From assembly GCA_018646985.1 (NCBI GenBank), contig JABGTR010000008.1:1-34657 (forward strand): a stretch of DNA of 34,657 nucleotides. Direction: 5' to 3'. A program made the translations under genes and the position numbers. This DNA is from Minisyncoccota bacterium. GTDB lineage: Bacteria; Patescibacteriota; Microgenomatia; UBA1400; PJMF01. Every line of letters begins with the position of its first letter. Positions within the stretch are counted from its first letter, which is position 1. This document shows, one piece after another, positions 9,132-16,637 of the stretch. A model generated the notes under the pieces. The model was not told the origin of the DNA and searched no databases. It was given only the letters and a program-made list of their open reading frames with translations.

Positions 9132-9160
9132 ATTGTATATGAAGTAAAATTTGTAAACAA
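9132..9160 (-). promoter_or_regulatory. Promoter of the 576-aa gene
   Basis: On the minus strand TTGTTT and TACAAT are separated by 17 nt, and the -10 ends 8 nt before the ATG at 9123. There is no ribosome site, which suggests a leaderless or nearly leaderless transcript. Confidence 0.5.
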
Positions 9161-9297
9161 GCTTGCACAGACTAACTTACAGAGCTCATGTTTTGTAAGA
9201 TTTCAAATGTAATCTAAAAAAGCGGTTTAGTTTTAGACTATGTTAAAGGTAAGTGAGATTAACTGCTAAAATAGGATCAGGAGTGATCAAGAAGTAG

Positions 9298-9325
9298 GTT
9301 CTAACTTAATCTCAGGTCCTCCGCA
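9298..9325 (+). repeat. tRNA-3'-end-like site C
   Basis: A 28-nt element, GTTCTAACTTAATC...CCTCCGCA. It aligns without gaps to sites D and E and shares 18 of 28 positions with E. Upstream of it are two short blocks also found before site G: AATGTAAnCTAAAA (9206) and AGGTAAGT (9247). Confidence 0.5.
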
Positions 9326-9393
9326 ACCAAGAATTGGAATTTAAATTCTAATTAAGTTACAATAAGTTTAGTTATTTAATTGGAGACAAAACT

Positions 9394-9591
9394 ATGAATG
9401 TTGATAAAAAAACCACAAAGGTAGCTTTAGTTTCTCTGGCTATAGCTTTAGTTTGGTCTACCCCATCTATCAAGGCAGTTTCAATTGGAACATCTACTCC
9501 TACAGAGACAGTAATTAGCGTATTGATTCGTACTGTAATAGTTTTTGCCTTTGTAAGACTTGTCCTATCTATTGCTGGCAAGAAAAAATAA
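9394..9591 (+). CDS. Small hydrophobic membrane protein (65 aa)
   Basis: A 65-residue protein with two hydrophobic stretches. The first, VALVSLAIALVWSTPSIKAV, may be a cleavable signal or a helix; the second is VISVLIRTVIVFAFVRLVL. The tail is basic (AGKKK). A clear Shine-Dalgarno (TTGGAGA, 7 nt spacing) and an upstream -10-like TACAAT support translation. I know no family for it. It fills a 317-base interval between sites C and D on its own, like the very small genes often found in integron cassettes. The nearly full-length antisense ORF (9372-9581) has no ribosome site and is not called. Confidence 0.6.
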   Translation: MNVDKKTTKVALVSLAIALVWSTPSIKAVSIGTSTPTETVISVLIRTVIVFAFVRLVLSIAGKKK

Positions 9592-9614
9592 GCAATCCAC
9601 TTTTCTCAAATAAA

Positions 9615-9642
9615 GTTCCAAGATCGTCCCACGCTCCCCGCA
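9615..9642 (+). repeat. tRNA-3'-end-like site D
   Basis: A 28-nt element, GTTCCAAGATCGTCCC...CCCCGCA, matching site E at 22 of 28 positions without a gap. It begins 23 nt after the 65-aa gene and ends 6 nt before the acyltransferase ATG, leaving no room for a normal leader. Confidence 0.6.
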
Positions 9643-9648
9643 AAAAAA

Positions 9649-10437
9649 ATGAATCAAGAACAACAGGAGTTTTCAAAAAGAATAGCTGCTCTCACCGATG
9701 TAAGTTTATTGCTCACAAACAATCTTAAAGAAATTAAATTTGGCCCAGATGACTTAGAAAAACTTAAAAAAATAAATTTTCCTGTAATATTTGCTACCAC
9801 GCATCTATCAGATCTGGATACAACTGCCTTTCTTAATGTCTTGGCGAAAGAAACTAAAATTATGGTTTCTGTAGCATATGAATCTTCTCAAGAAAGTCCC
9901 CTTCAAAATTCAGTCGGTTGGTTTAATTTATCAATCGCAAAATTAATGGTTGGTAAAGAAAATTTCTTGCCGATTACCTCTCATCAGGGAAAGGGCGTGC
10001 TTGCACCCAAAGACTATGAGTCTCAAGCTGAAATAATCAAAAATGGAAGATCTATTGTCATGGCTGGCTACCATTCTAGAAAAATAGACAAGGCACGAGG
10101 AATAAGACATATTGGCCACAATCAACGTGGAGTAACCTTACCTAATAAGGGTGGAGTCGGAGCAGTTTTTTTATCTATTCTATCTGGTGCTCCAATAGTA
10201 CCAGTGGCCATTGACATAGAAAGTGATAAATTTAGACCAGGAATCTCTGTAAAAATAGGTGAGCTTATCTCTCCAAAAGTTAGCTCTGATTTTAGCAACT
10301 GGGAAAAAATGACTTCAGAAGAAAAAAGATTCGCAATTAGAGAATTAAGACATTACTCTGACATGATATTAAAATCTCAAGCTTCGATGTTGCCCACTGA
10401 AAAAAGAGGGAGACAATCTCAGGACTTACTTTATTGA
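9649..10437 (+). CDS. PlsC-like acyltransferase
   Basis: A 262-aa protein with the glycerolipid acyltransferase HX4D motif in ATTHLSDLDT (about residues 48-57), where His and Asp carry out acyl transfer. A later block, NKGGVGAVFLSILSGAPIVPVAI, matches the substrate-pocket and core-strand region of the LPLAT fold. The typical FPEGTR block is not clear. No transmembrane helix is evident, so it is probably peripheral. The natural substrate could be lysophosphatidate or another acyl acceptor; the sequence does not decide. The ATG follows site D by 6 nt with no ribosome site. It is alone between sites D and E. Confidence 0.75.
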   Translation: MNQEQQEFSKRIAALTDVSLLLTNNLKEIKFGPDDLEKLKKINFPVIFATTHLSDLDTTAFLNVLAKETKIMVSVAYESSQESPLQNSVGWFNLSIAKLMVGKENFLPITSHQGKGVLAPKDYESQAEIIKNGRSIVMAGYHSRKIDKARGIRHIGHNQRGVTLPNKGGVGAVFLSILSGAPIVPVAIDIESDKFRPGISVKIGELISPKVSSDFSNWEKMTSEEKRFAIRELRHYSDMILKSQASMLPTEKRGRQSQDLLY

Positions 10438-10446
10438 GAGTTAAAA

Positions 10447-10474
10447 GTTCCAATTTCTTCCTACCCTCTCCGCA
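10447..10474 (+). repeat. tRNA-3'-end-like site E
   Basis: A 28-nt element, GTTCCAATTTCTTCC...CTCCGCA. It begins 9 nt after the acyltransferase stop and ends 2 nt before the stop codon of the convergent aminotransferase gene. It is the closest relative of site D. Confidence 0.6.
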
Positions 10475-10476
10475 GC

Positions 10477-11301
10477 TTAAGATCCATATGCTGTTAAATA
10501 ATCATTATATGATTTCATCAATCCCTTTATCGATGGATGAATTTCAGAATATTCAACCTGTCCAATTTTTCGAATAGGCAATATTTTAGAGCTGGTGCTA
10601 GTTAAAAAGCCTCCATCAAACTTAGCGATGCTATTTACACTAAGCTCCTTTTCAATAAATTTAAATCCCAAGCTGATGGCAATAGGTTTCAACGTCATCA
10701 AAGTAACACCAGATAACATACGAGACAATGGAGCATGATAGATATTTTTTCCTTTTACAAAACAGAGATTCGTTCTTGTTCCCTCAAGTACAATTCCTTT
10801 ATTGTCTACCAAAAGAGCATCGTAACAACCGACCTCTTTTGCTTTTTTGTAAGCAATATAACTACCCAGCATATTAAGAGTTTTTGCAGTAGGATATTTT
10901 CTCTCATACTTCTCAAGTATTAGACTAACTCCTTTTTTATAAAATTTTCTATTCGGATACAAAGGTGCTAATGGCAAAATAGTAAGACTAACTTCATTAC
11001 CTCCAATCAACAATAGCTTGATTTTATATGAATCTTGCTCTAATTTTTGAACAAGCTCTATAATTTTTTTCTTAACATAAGTTTTAGTAAATTTATGTTC
11101 AAGACCAATTGCAGTAGCAGAATATAGAAGACGCTCAACGTGTTGATCTACAAAATACAATACACCTTTCCTAACTTTTAGACTTTCATATACTCCATAA
11201 CCATAACAGTATTCAATATTATTGAAAGGAATTGTCGCTTTTTTAATAGGCTTAATAACTCCATTTAGTGAGAAGTGTTTGAAACGAAATATTTCATCCA
11301 T
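10477..11301 (-). CDS. Class IV PLP-dependent aminotransferase
   Basis: A 274-aa member of the branched-chain amino acid / D-amino acid / aminodeoxychorismate lyase fold. Visible marks are the N-terminal FNNIEYCYGYGVYESLKV block, the candidate PLP lysine in AKTLNM, the YDALLVDNKGIVLEGTRTN segment that holds the PLP phosphate region, and GGFLTSTSSKILPI near the C-terminus. Length fits the family (about 270-300). The exact substrate (branched-chain amino acid, D-alanine or chorismate derivative) cannot be told. The gene is alone and reversed between sites E and B. A TATACT hexamer lies 10 nt before the ATG with no Shine-Dalgarno. Confidence 0.86.
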   Translation of the reverse strand: MDEIFRFKHFSLNGVIKPIKKATIPFNNIEYCYGYGVYESLKVRKGVLYFVDQHVERLLYSATAIGLEHKFTKTYVKKKIIELVQKLEQDSYKIKLLLIGGNEVSLTILPLAPLYPNRKFYKKGVSLILEKYERKYPTAKTLNMLGSYIAYKKAKEVGCYDALLVDNKGIVLEGTRTNLCFVKGKNIYHAPLSRMLSGVTLMTLKPIAISLGFKFIEKELSVNSIAKFDGGFLTSTSSKILPIRKIGQVEYSEIHPSIKGLMKSYNDYLTAYGS

Positions 11302-11311
11302 TGTTATTAAC

Positions 11312-11317
11312 AGTATA
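11312..11317 (-). promoter_or_regulatory. -10-like element of the aminotransferase gene
   Basis: TATACT on the minus strand ends 10 nt before the ATG at 11301, so the leader would be only a few bases. The -35 region is weak. Confidence 0.4.
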
Positions 11318-11402
11318 ATGCATTTTTAATACAAGAAAAATAATTGGAAGATAAAGGGTCATTGATTTATTAGAGTGACAATATGGTTTGCAAGACACTA
11401 TT

Positions 11403-11426
11403 GTTCTAGACCAGCATGCTCCGTCA
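11403..11426 (+). repeat. tRNA-3'-end-like site B
   Basis: A 24-nt element, GTTCTAGACCAGCATGCTCCGTCA, resembling site A across about 38 bases (GACAC...TTC.AGACC..CATGCTCCG). It ends 4 nt before the stop codon of the MFS gene. An inverted repeat GTCATT ACCT AATGAC straddles its right end. A TTTATTAGAGTGACA block 37 nt upstream also occurs, with two changes, before site G. Confidence 0.45.
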
Positions 11427-11430
11427 TTAC

Positions 11431-12669
11431 CTAATGACTTTGAATCCTAATTAGTTTCCTAGCAGCCGCCATCCCCAAAGCTTGTAAGATTGCTCCAGCA
11501 GCAATCACTGTCATTACTCCCAGTTTTTTATCTAAATAATGAAAAGCAGCTAATATTAGCAGCATTGAACTGACTCTTCCTAAATTAATAAAGAACTCAT
11601 GATCAAGCACATAAGCATAGTTATCTGCTATCAGCCCTTCACCTTGAGTTTCTGTGGCCTTTGACATAATCGGAATATAAACAAACCAGAAGAGATTTCC
11701 TGAAACAATCATTGCCGTAATGTAAATAATTAACGTCAACTGACCAAAATTTACTAACAATAACAAAACTGCAACTAGCAGTGACAGAGTGCTCAACATA
11801 AGTAGTCTGAATCTATCCTTAGGCTGCATCTTACGTCCCACCATGTAAATAATTAGCCCCACCACCACCGCTAGTGCTGATTTTATAACTCCTAATACCC
11901 CCTCATCTCCAATAAAAGATAGAGTGATCGCTTCCACCACGGTTGCTCCCACCGCCATCTGCATAGTAGATGCTAAAACAAAAGTTCTAAATAATTTCCA
12001 ATCTGGACTTACTTTCTTAGGCCAAAAATGAGTTACTTTAAGAGTTGGAAACTCTTTAATTGAATTTAAAAAAATAGTTCCAACAAAGAGTACTATTACA
12101 CCAAAACCCATGATAGTCACATAAGCACCTTCAGCTCCAAAATTGGGCTGAGTACGAGACCAAACAATTAGCCAACCTGCTAAAAGTGGCAAAATTACTC
12201 CACTTAAATTTCCCACTAAAGTTACAATCCCAGAGATGTAATCTCGCTCTCTATCTTCAGTCAAAGTTGGGAAAATAAAGTTGCGGTTAGCCCAATAAAA
12301 ACCTGATGACAAACCAACTATCAAGCCCACACTAAAAATATTCCATAAGCTCAAAGTCTGAAATAAAAATAAAATTGCCAATGACCCACCTTGCAAAATC
12401 GAAGCAGGAATAAAAATGCGTCGCACATCCATAAACTTAATCAAAAAAGCATTAAGGTGAAAACCTAGTAAAATCATAATATAGACACCTAAATTAAAAA
12501 CTGCGATTGAAGAGATACTGTTAGTGCTAATAAAGAGATAGGCATTAGCAAACACAAAAATCAAATTATTGGAAATAATTTGACAAAAAATAGACAGCAC
12601 AAATTTTTGTACATCTGGTCTAAGCTGATGGAAAATACTCAGTTCACGCCTGAGCCGATCTCTTAACAT
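11431..12669 (-). CDS. MFS-type transporter
   Basis: A 412-aa polytopic membrane protein with about 12 hydrophobic helices and a central basic loop (TLKVTHFWPKKVSPDW) between two six-helix halves, as in the major facilitator superfamily. The GLSSGFYWANRNF segment lies where helix 4 is expected. The substrate is unknown. Its start overlaps the end of the glycosyltransferase 2 gene by 26 bases, so it is the third gene of an operon. That context suggests export or import of a glycan-related compound, but this is inference. Confidence 0.8.
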   Translation of the reverse strand: MLRDRLRRELSIFHQLRPDVQKFVLSIFCQIISNNLIFVFANAYLFISTNSISSIAVFNLGVYIMILLGFHLNAFLIKFMDVRRIFIPASILQGGSLAILFLFQTLSLWNIFSVGLIVGLSSGFYWANRNFIFPTLTEDRERDYISGIVTLVGNLSGVILPLLAGWLIVWSRTQPNFGAEGAYVTIMGFGVIVLFVGTIFLNSIKEFPTLKVTHFWPKKVSPDWKLFRTFVLASTMQMAVGATVVEAITLSFIGDEGVLGVIKSALAVVVGLIIYMVGRKMQPKDRFRLLMLSTLSLLVAVLLLLVNFGQLTLIIYITAMIVSGNLFWFVYIPIMSKATETQGEGLIADNYAYVLDHEFFINLGRVSSMLLILAAFHYLDKKLGVMTVIAAGAILQALGMAAARKLIRIQSH

Positions 12670-13588
12670 AAGAGCTTATTATACCTTTAATTGTCCCCAC
12701 CATTACTCCCCAATCTGAGACTATTTGCAAAACTGGCAGGTAATACCAGCTTCTATCTAGATACTGAGCATTTTTCCACATCGCCCAGAATGAGTAAATA
12801 CTAGCACTAACCACTACAAAAGCAGCACATAAAATCCAATTTGGACAGAAAAAGACAGCCGCTAAAAATAAGAAGATAAGATAACGACAGAAAATTAAAT
12901 ATGACTTAATACGCGTAATGCCAGCTCGAGCATCGTACTGAGCCATTCCCATCACAGTTTGATAAAAATCTTGCCAGGTTTCAATCGGCCACCAAGCTAC
13001 CTTAGCTTTCTGAGTAAAGGTAAGTTTGAATTTAGCTTGTTCTAGGCGATGGGCAAAATCATAGTCTTCGCTCAAAGTTAAACTCTCGTCAAAACTACCT
13101 ACTGCTTGCCAAACCTGCTTCTTAATCATCATCGATCTGGTAGCTGGTAAGAAATGAGCTGGATTAACTCTATCTGGCATGACTAGCATGTATGGCACTA
13201 CCGCTGCCTGAAAAGCTGTCTCTGGAGCAGCGTCATAATAACCAGCTACTACTTCAGCCTGAGATTTAGTAGCTGCTTGAGCTAGTTTTTCCAACCAATC
13301 AGTGTGAGGCATACATCCAGCATCGGTAATAGCGACCCATTCATTTTTTGCTAGTTTGATACCAAAATTTCTGCCAGCACTCCGATTGCCTTTTTTAATA
13401 ATTAATTTCAAAGGAAAGCTAGGATGTTTTTTTTGGAAGACTTTAATTAATTGAACTGTATCATCAGTGGAACCAGCATCAATAATAATAACTTCAGCAG
13501 GCTGATATGTTTGCGAAGTCAAACCTAATAGTAAAGCTGCAATTGTTTCGACTTCATTTAATACTGTCACTATCACTGAAATATTCAT
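12644..13588 (-). CDS. Glycosyltransferase family 2 with C-terminal membrane helices
   Basis: A 314-aa GT-A fold enzyme. VTVLNEVETIAALL and IIIDAGSTDDT form the nucleotide-sugar binding start. TDAGCMPHTDW supplies the metal-binding acidic site, and FDESLTLSEDYDFAHRL carries the ED motif that usually contains the catalytic base. Two hydrophobic helices near residues 235-275 anchor it to the membrane. It would transfer a sugar from an activated donor during surface glycan or glycolipid assembly. It overlaps the GT4 gene by 4 bases and the MFS gene by 26, so the three are one transcript. Confidence 0.87.
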   Translation of the reverse strand: MNISVIVTVLNEVETIAALLLGLTSQTYQPAEVIIIDAGSTDDTVQLIKVFQKKHPSFPLKLIIKKGNRSAGRNFGIKLAKNEWVAITDAGCMPHTDWLEKLAQAATKSQAEVVAGYYDAAPETAFQAAVVPYMLVMPDRVNPAHFLPATRSMMIKKQVWQAVGSFDESLTLSEDYDFAHRLEQAKFKLTFTQKAKVAWWPIETWQDFYQTVMGMAQYDARAGITRIKSYLIFCRYLIFLFLAAVFFCPNWILCAAFVVVSASIYSFWAMWKNAQYLDRSWYYLPVLQIVSDWGVMVGTIKGIISSYVKRSAQA

Positions 13589-14643
13589 TTAAGCTCCCAC
13601 AGCTGTTGATACTGATCTGCAATTTTCTTCCAAGTTTGCTGCTGGGCCCAAAGACGGGCTTGACGCGAATACTTATCTAAAACCAGAGTATTGTCTAGGA
13701 GCTCAAGAATTTGTTTTTTTAGCTGTTCTTCACTAGTTGAGACTAGCATGTAAGTAGAGCCTGGATATGACTTTAAGTATCGCTCTTTTAACTGTTGTGA
13801 ATAGAGTGCGCAAACTATTTTTCCCTGAGCTTGAGCTTCTAAAATAGACAGGTAGGAGGCAGACCAAACTAGGTCTGCTTTTGAGATATATTTAGTTAAA
13901 TCTGTAACCATCCCCGTGACTTGCCCATACCGCTCACATTCTTCTCGGTAAAAACCATCGCCTACCCAAGTTATTTTAATATCTAAAATTGATTTTAATT
14001 TTTTAGCCAAAGTCAAATACTTTTCTAAATCATTCTCTGCTTCCAACCGACCCACAAAAACGATATGTATTTTTTTTCCTATCTTCTTAGCTTTAAGCTG
14101 ATCATTTATAACTCCCCCATAGATAACTAAATCAGGCTTGTCCCAATAAAATTCTTGGATGTAGTCACCCACATGAATCGTCTTTAGAGCCAGCTTGCTC
14201 CAACACCACCGGGCTAACTTATTTTTGAAAGGCACAGGGAACTGTCCCTCCCAACCATGAAAAGTCAGGTAAATTTTCGACCAAAACAGAGGTAAAAGCG
14301 GCAATAGCCACCAATAAACATCATGAACATGAATTATGTCTGCTTTAAGTAAAAGTTGTGAATGTTTAGCCACCTGCTGCCAAACTGTTAATTTTTCTAT
14401 TAATTTAAGATCATAATTTTTCCCCAAATCAATCCTATTCACCTCAACCCTATTAATAGTTTCTTGAGCAGGCAAGCTGCTGTCGTGGAGCTGAGTTAAA
14501 ACTGAAACCTGATGACCTTGTTTAATTAGTTCTTTACTCACCTGATTTACATGAGTTTCAACGCCACCTAAGCGTGGCTCATAAAAAGGAGTTATCTGTA
14601 AAATTTTTACGGGCTTAGTTTTTATTACGGCTGTGGTAGGCAT
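13585..14643 (-). CDS. Glycosyltransferase family 4
   Basis: A 352-aa GT-B enzyme. The N-terminal Rossmann domain has ITPFYEPRLGGVETHVNQVS, typical of GT4 acceptor-binding loops. IIHVHDVYW follows. The C-terminal donor domain has IVFVGRLEAENDLEKYL and ASYLSILEAQAQGK, the remnant of the EX7E motif. It is the first gene of the GT4-GT2-MFS operon. Its start faces the C39-like gene across a 20-base gap. A GATAAA hexamer 5 nt before the ATG and an AAGGA sequence overlap, so either a leaderless start or a weak ribosome site is possible. Confidence 0.87.
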   Translation of the reverse strand: MPTTAVIKTKPVKILQITPFYEPRLGGVETHVNQVSKELIKQGHQVSVLTQLHDSSLPAQETINRVEVNRIDLGKNYDLKLIEKLTVWQQVAKHSQLLLKADIIHVHDVYWWLLPLLPLFWSKIYLTFHGWEGQFPVPFKNKLARWCWSKLALKTIHVGDYIQEFYWDKPDLVIYGGVINDQLKAKKIGKKIHIVFVGRLEAENDLEKYLTLAKKLKSILDIKITWVGDGFYREECERYGQVTGMVTDLTKYISKADLVWSASYLSILEAQAQGKIVCALYSQQLKERYLKSYPGSTYMLVSTSEEQLKKQILELLDNTLVLDKYSRQARLWAQQQTWKKIADQYQQLWELK

Positions 14644-14648
14644 TAAGT

Positions 14649-14656
14649 TTTATCCT
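14649..14656. promoter_or_regulatory. Overlapping divergent -10-like elements
   Basis: In the 20-base gap between two divergent ATG codons, TATCCT (+, 14651-14656, 7 nt before ATG 14664) and GATAAA (-, 14649-14654, 5 nt before ATG 14643) share four bases. The two promoters could not both be occupied at once. Confidence 0.35.
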
Positions 14657-14663
14657 TACTGGC

Positions 14664-16424
14664 ATGATATCACTTACGCTCTGCGTTTTCCTATTTTTAC
14701 TGGCTAAACCAATCCAGGCTAGTGAGGTTTTATTTACAGATGAATTTATTGTTGATAATTTGGAGAGTTGGGCTGTAGTGCGAAACAGCCAGCACCATCA
14801 CCCTGAAAAACCGTGCTTTAATGGCGGATATCCAGCAGAATGGGAAGTCACTGATGGAAAACTCGGCATTAATATTAACAGCGGTGCTTGTATCACCGAA
14901 ATAATTCCCCAAAACCTAGATTTATCTGAGGTCAATAACTATGAGTTTGAGTTTGAGTGGTACTTTCCAATATCTACTCATATGGATCGCAATGTCTTGA
15001 TAAAATGGCAAGACGTGGATAACTGGTATGGGCTACATATTTTAGACGATAAGATATTGTTGGAAAAAGTAATTGCTGGAAAAGCTGAATCTTTGTACAA
15101 CAACTGGGGATATTATCAATTTGAAGCTGATCAAAACTATGATTTTAGAATTAGTGTCATCAATGACCTAATTACAGTCTGGATAAATGACCAGCAAATT
15201 TTACAAACTCTAGACAGACCTCCTTTCTTAATAAGAAATAAAACAGTGGGTTTTCGAGCCAGCAGTGGCAATATTTTCCAATCAAGCTCCTGGTTTGATA
15301 ACTTAATTGTTAAATCTTTAGATCAAGATGGTGAAAAAAAACTTAGTGTCCCACTCTATAAACAACATGATCCTAAGTGGAAAAATCATGAGTATGATCA
15401 TGCAAATGATTGGTCGAAGTCACCATCCATTGCCCGTTGGGGTTGTGCTCTGACTGCGATGACGATGATTCTGGACTACCATAGCATTAATCAACTCCCC
15501 AACGATCAAAAACTGAACCCAGCCAGTTTAAACGCTTGGCTGCAGGATCAAGATGATGGTTTTATTGGTGGAGGGTTAATCAACTGGCTGGCGGTGACTC
15601 GTTTAACTAAAACAATAAGCGAAGTACTGAAAACACCTACTCTAGAATACGAGTGGCTAGAAGGAGAAATTAAAAATGCAGTTGATGAGATTGATAAAAA
15701 TCAGCCAGTAGTTTTACAAATACCAGGGCATTTCTTAGTTGGTAATGGCTATGATGCCTCAAAAACAGATTTGCTCATTAAAGACCCAGCTTACCAACGA
15801 GATCTGCTAAGCCAACACGAGGCTGACCTACAGTCAATTCGCTCATTTAAACCTAGTTATACTGACTTGAGTTATCTACTAATTGTCCATGACCCAGAAA
15901 CAAAAATCTCTTTAATTGATGAAAGTGGTCAAATACCAGCTAAATTAAAAATCTACCAAGAATATGTTAAAAGCAATGAAGCTGAAGAACAAACAAAAAT
16001 TAAAATAATTCAAAGCTTAGCCAAACCAGAAAATGAAAAGTATCTACTAAAAACTGAGGGCGGAATAATTGAAATCTATACTTATGACACTGAAGGTGAA
16101 GTCACAATATTGACGCAAGAAGTTATTGGCAACAAAATTTTTGAGCTAAACTATGATTCTCAAAGTAAAAGTCAGTTAATAGAAATAACTAATAAATTTA
16201 CCCTCCTAAGAGATTTACTTAAAACCTTGTATGAGTCTGGAGAAATAACTACTAAATATGCTTATCTAAAACTAGACCAACTAGCTGCTTATGCTGAAAA
16301 TGATGAGCTAAACCGAGAAAGATATCAAGAACTGATCATTAAAAAAATTGGTGATTTAACTGAATTTATCACTAGCTCAGATGTTATAATTAAACACCTG
16401 AGGTCGTATAGCTCAGCTGGCTAG
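14664..16424 (+). CDS. Secreted protein with C39-like papain-fold domain
   Basis: A 586-aa protein with a signal peptide (ISLTLCVFLFLLAKPIQAS). Residues about 25-220 form a beta-sandwich resembling a concanavalin/LamG-like sugar-binding domain (YEFEFEWYF, WYGLHIL, VGFRASSGN). A peptidase C39-like domain follows: VPLYKQHDPKW, RWGCALTAMTMIL with the likely catalytic Cys near residue 260, VVLQIPGHFLVGNGYD with the His, and LIKDPAYQ with the Asp. The C-terminal 170 residues are helical and charged. It probably cleaves peptides or amides outside the cell. The last 7 codons and the stop lie inside the tRNA-Val gene on the same strand, so the native C-terminus may have been lost. Confidence 0.78.
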   Translation: MISLTLCVFLFLLAKPIQASEVLFTDEFIVDNLESWAVVRNSQHHHPEKPCFNGGYPAEWEVTDGKLGININSGACITEIIPQNLDLSEVNNYEFEFEWYFPISTHMDRNVLIKWQDVDNWYGLHILDDKILLEKVIAGKAESLYNNWGYYQFEADQNYDFRISVINDLITVWINDQQILQTLDRPPFLIRNKTVGFRASSGNIFQSSSWFDNLIVKSLDQDGEKKLSVPLYKQHDPKWKNHEYDHANDWSKSPSIARWGCALTAMTMILDYHSINQLPNDQKLNPASLNAWLQDQDDGFIGGGLINWLAVTRLTKTISEVLKTPTLEYEWLEGEIKNAVDEIDKNQPVVLQIPGHFLVGNGYDASKTDLLIKDPAYQRDLLSQHEADLQSIRSFKPSYTDLSYLLIVHDPETKISLIDESGQIPAKLKIYQEYVKSNEAEEQTKIKIIQSLAKPENEKYLLKTEGGIIEIYTYDTEGEVTILTQEVIGNKIFELNYDSQSKSQLIEITNKFTLLRDLLKTLYESGEITTKYAYLKLDQLAAYAENDELNRERYQELIIKKIGDLTEFITSSDVIIKHLRSYSSAG

Positions 16425-16475
16425 AGCACACGATTCACATTCGTGAGGTCCCTGGTTCGAGTCCAGGTACGACCA
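16402..16475 (+). tRNA. tRNA-Val (anticodon CAC)
   Basis: A full cloverleaf can be drawn: acceptor GGTCGTA/TACGACC, D-arm GCTC/GAGC, anticodon stem CACGA/TCGTG with loop TTCACAT, and T-arm CCTGG-TTCGAGT-CCAGG. The discriminator is A and CCA is not encoded. The 5' 23 bases overlap the end of the C39-like gene. Confidence 0.95.
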
Positions 16476-16482
16476 CATACCA

Positions 16483-16568
16483 GGAGGTGTCGCATAGTGG
16501 CCAATTGCACACGCTTGGAAAGCGTGAGTCTTATGACTCCGTGGGTTCGAATCCCTCCACCTCCGCCA
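16483..16568 (+). tRNA. tRNA-Ser (anticodon GGA)
   Basis: A long-variable-arm tRNA: acceptor GGAGGTG/CACCTCC, D-stem GCA/TGC, anticodon stem CACGC/GCGTG with loop TTGGAAA, variable arm AGTC/GACT, discriminator G and encoded CCA. The T-stem GTGGG/CCCTC has one T-T mismatch. Its 3' 26 bases are duplicated exactly at 7321-7346, and the other array sites resemble this end. It lies 7 nt after tRNA-Val. Confidence 0.95.
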
Positions 16569-16602
16569 TGCAGGGACTATAGAACCTAATTTTAAATAAC
16601 CA

Positions 16603-16631
16603 TTGTGTAATTATCTGGTATTTGAGATAAT
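16603..16631 (+). promoter_or_regulatory. Promoter of the 279-aa gene
   Basis: TTGTGT and GATAAT are separated by 17 nt. The -10 ends 6 nt before the ATG at 16638 and there is no ribosome site, which points to a leaderless mRNA. Confidence 0.5.
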
Positions 16632-16637
16632 ATTTTT

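Noticed and set aside
9372-9581. 69-aa antisense ORF opposite the 65-aa gene
   Set aside because: No ribosome site or promoter. The + strand gene has both and a sensible membrane-protein sequence.
726-11426. Classical integron attC sites
   Set aside because: The paired R'/R'' core boxes (GTTRRRY with RYYYAAC) and the long imperfect palindrome of attC are not visible. The sites look tRNA-derived instead.
11423-11438. Rho-independent terminator at the MFS gene end
   Set aside because: The palindrome GTCATT-ACCT-AATGAC is short and AT-rich and no T-run follows on either strand.
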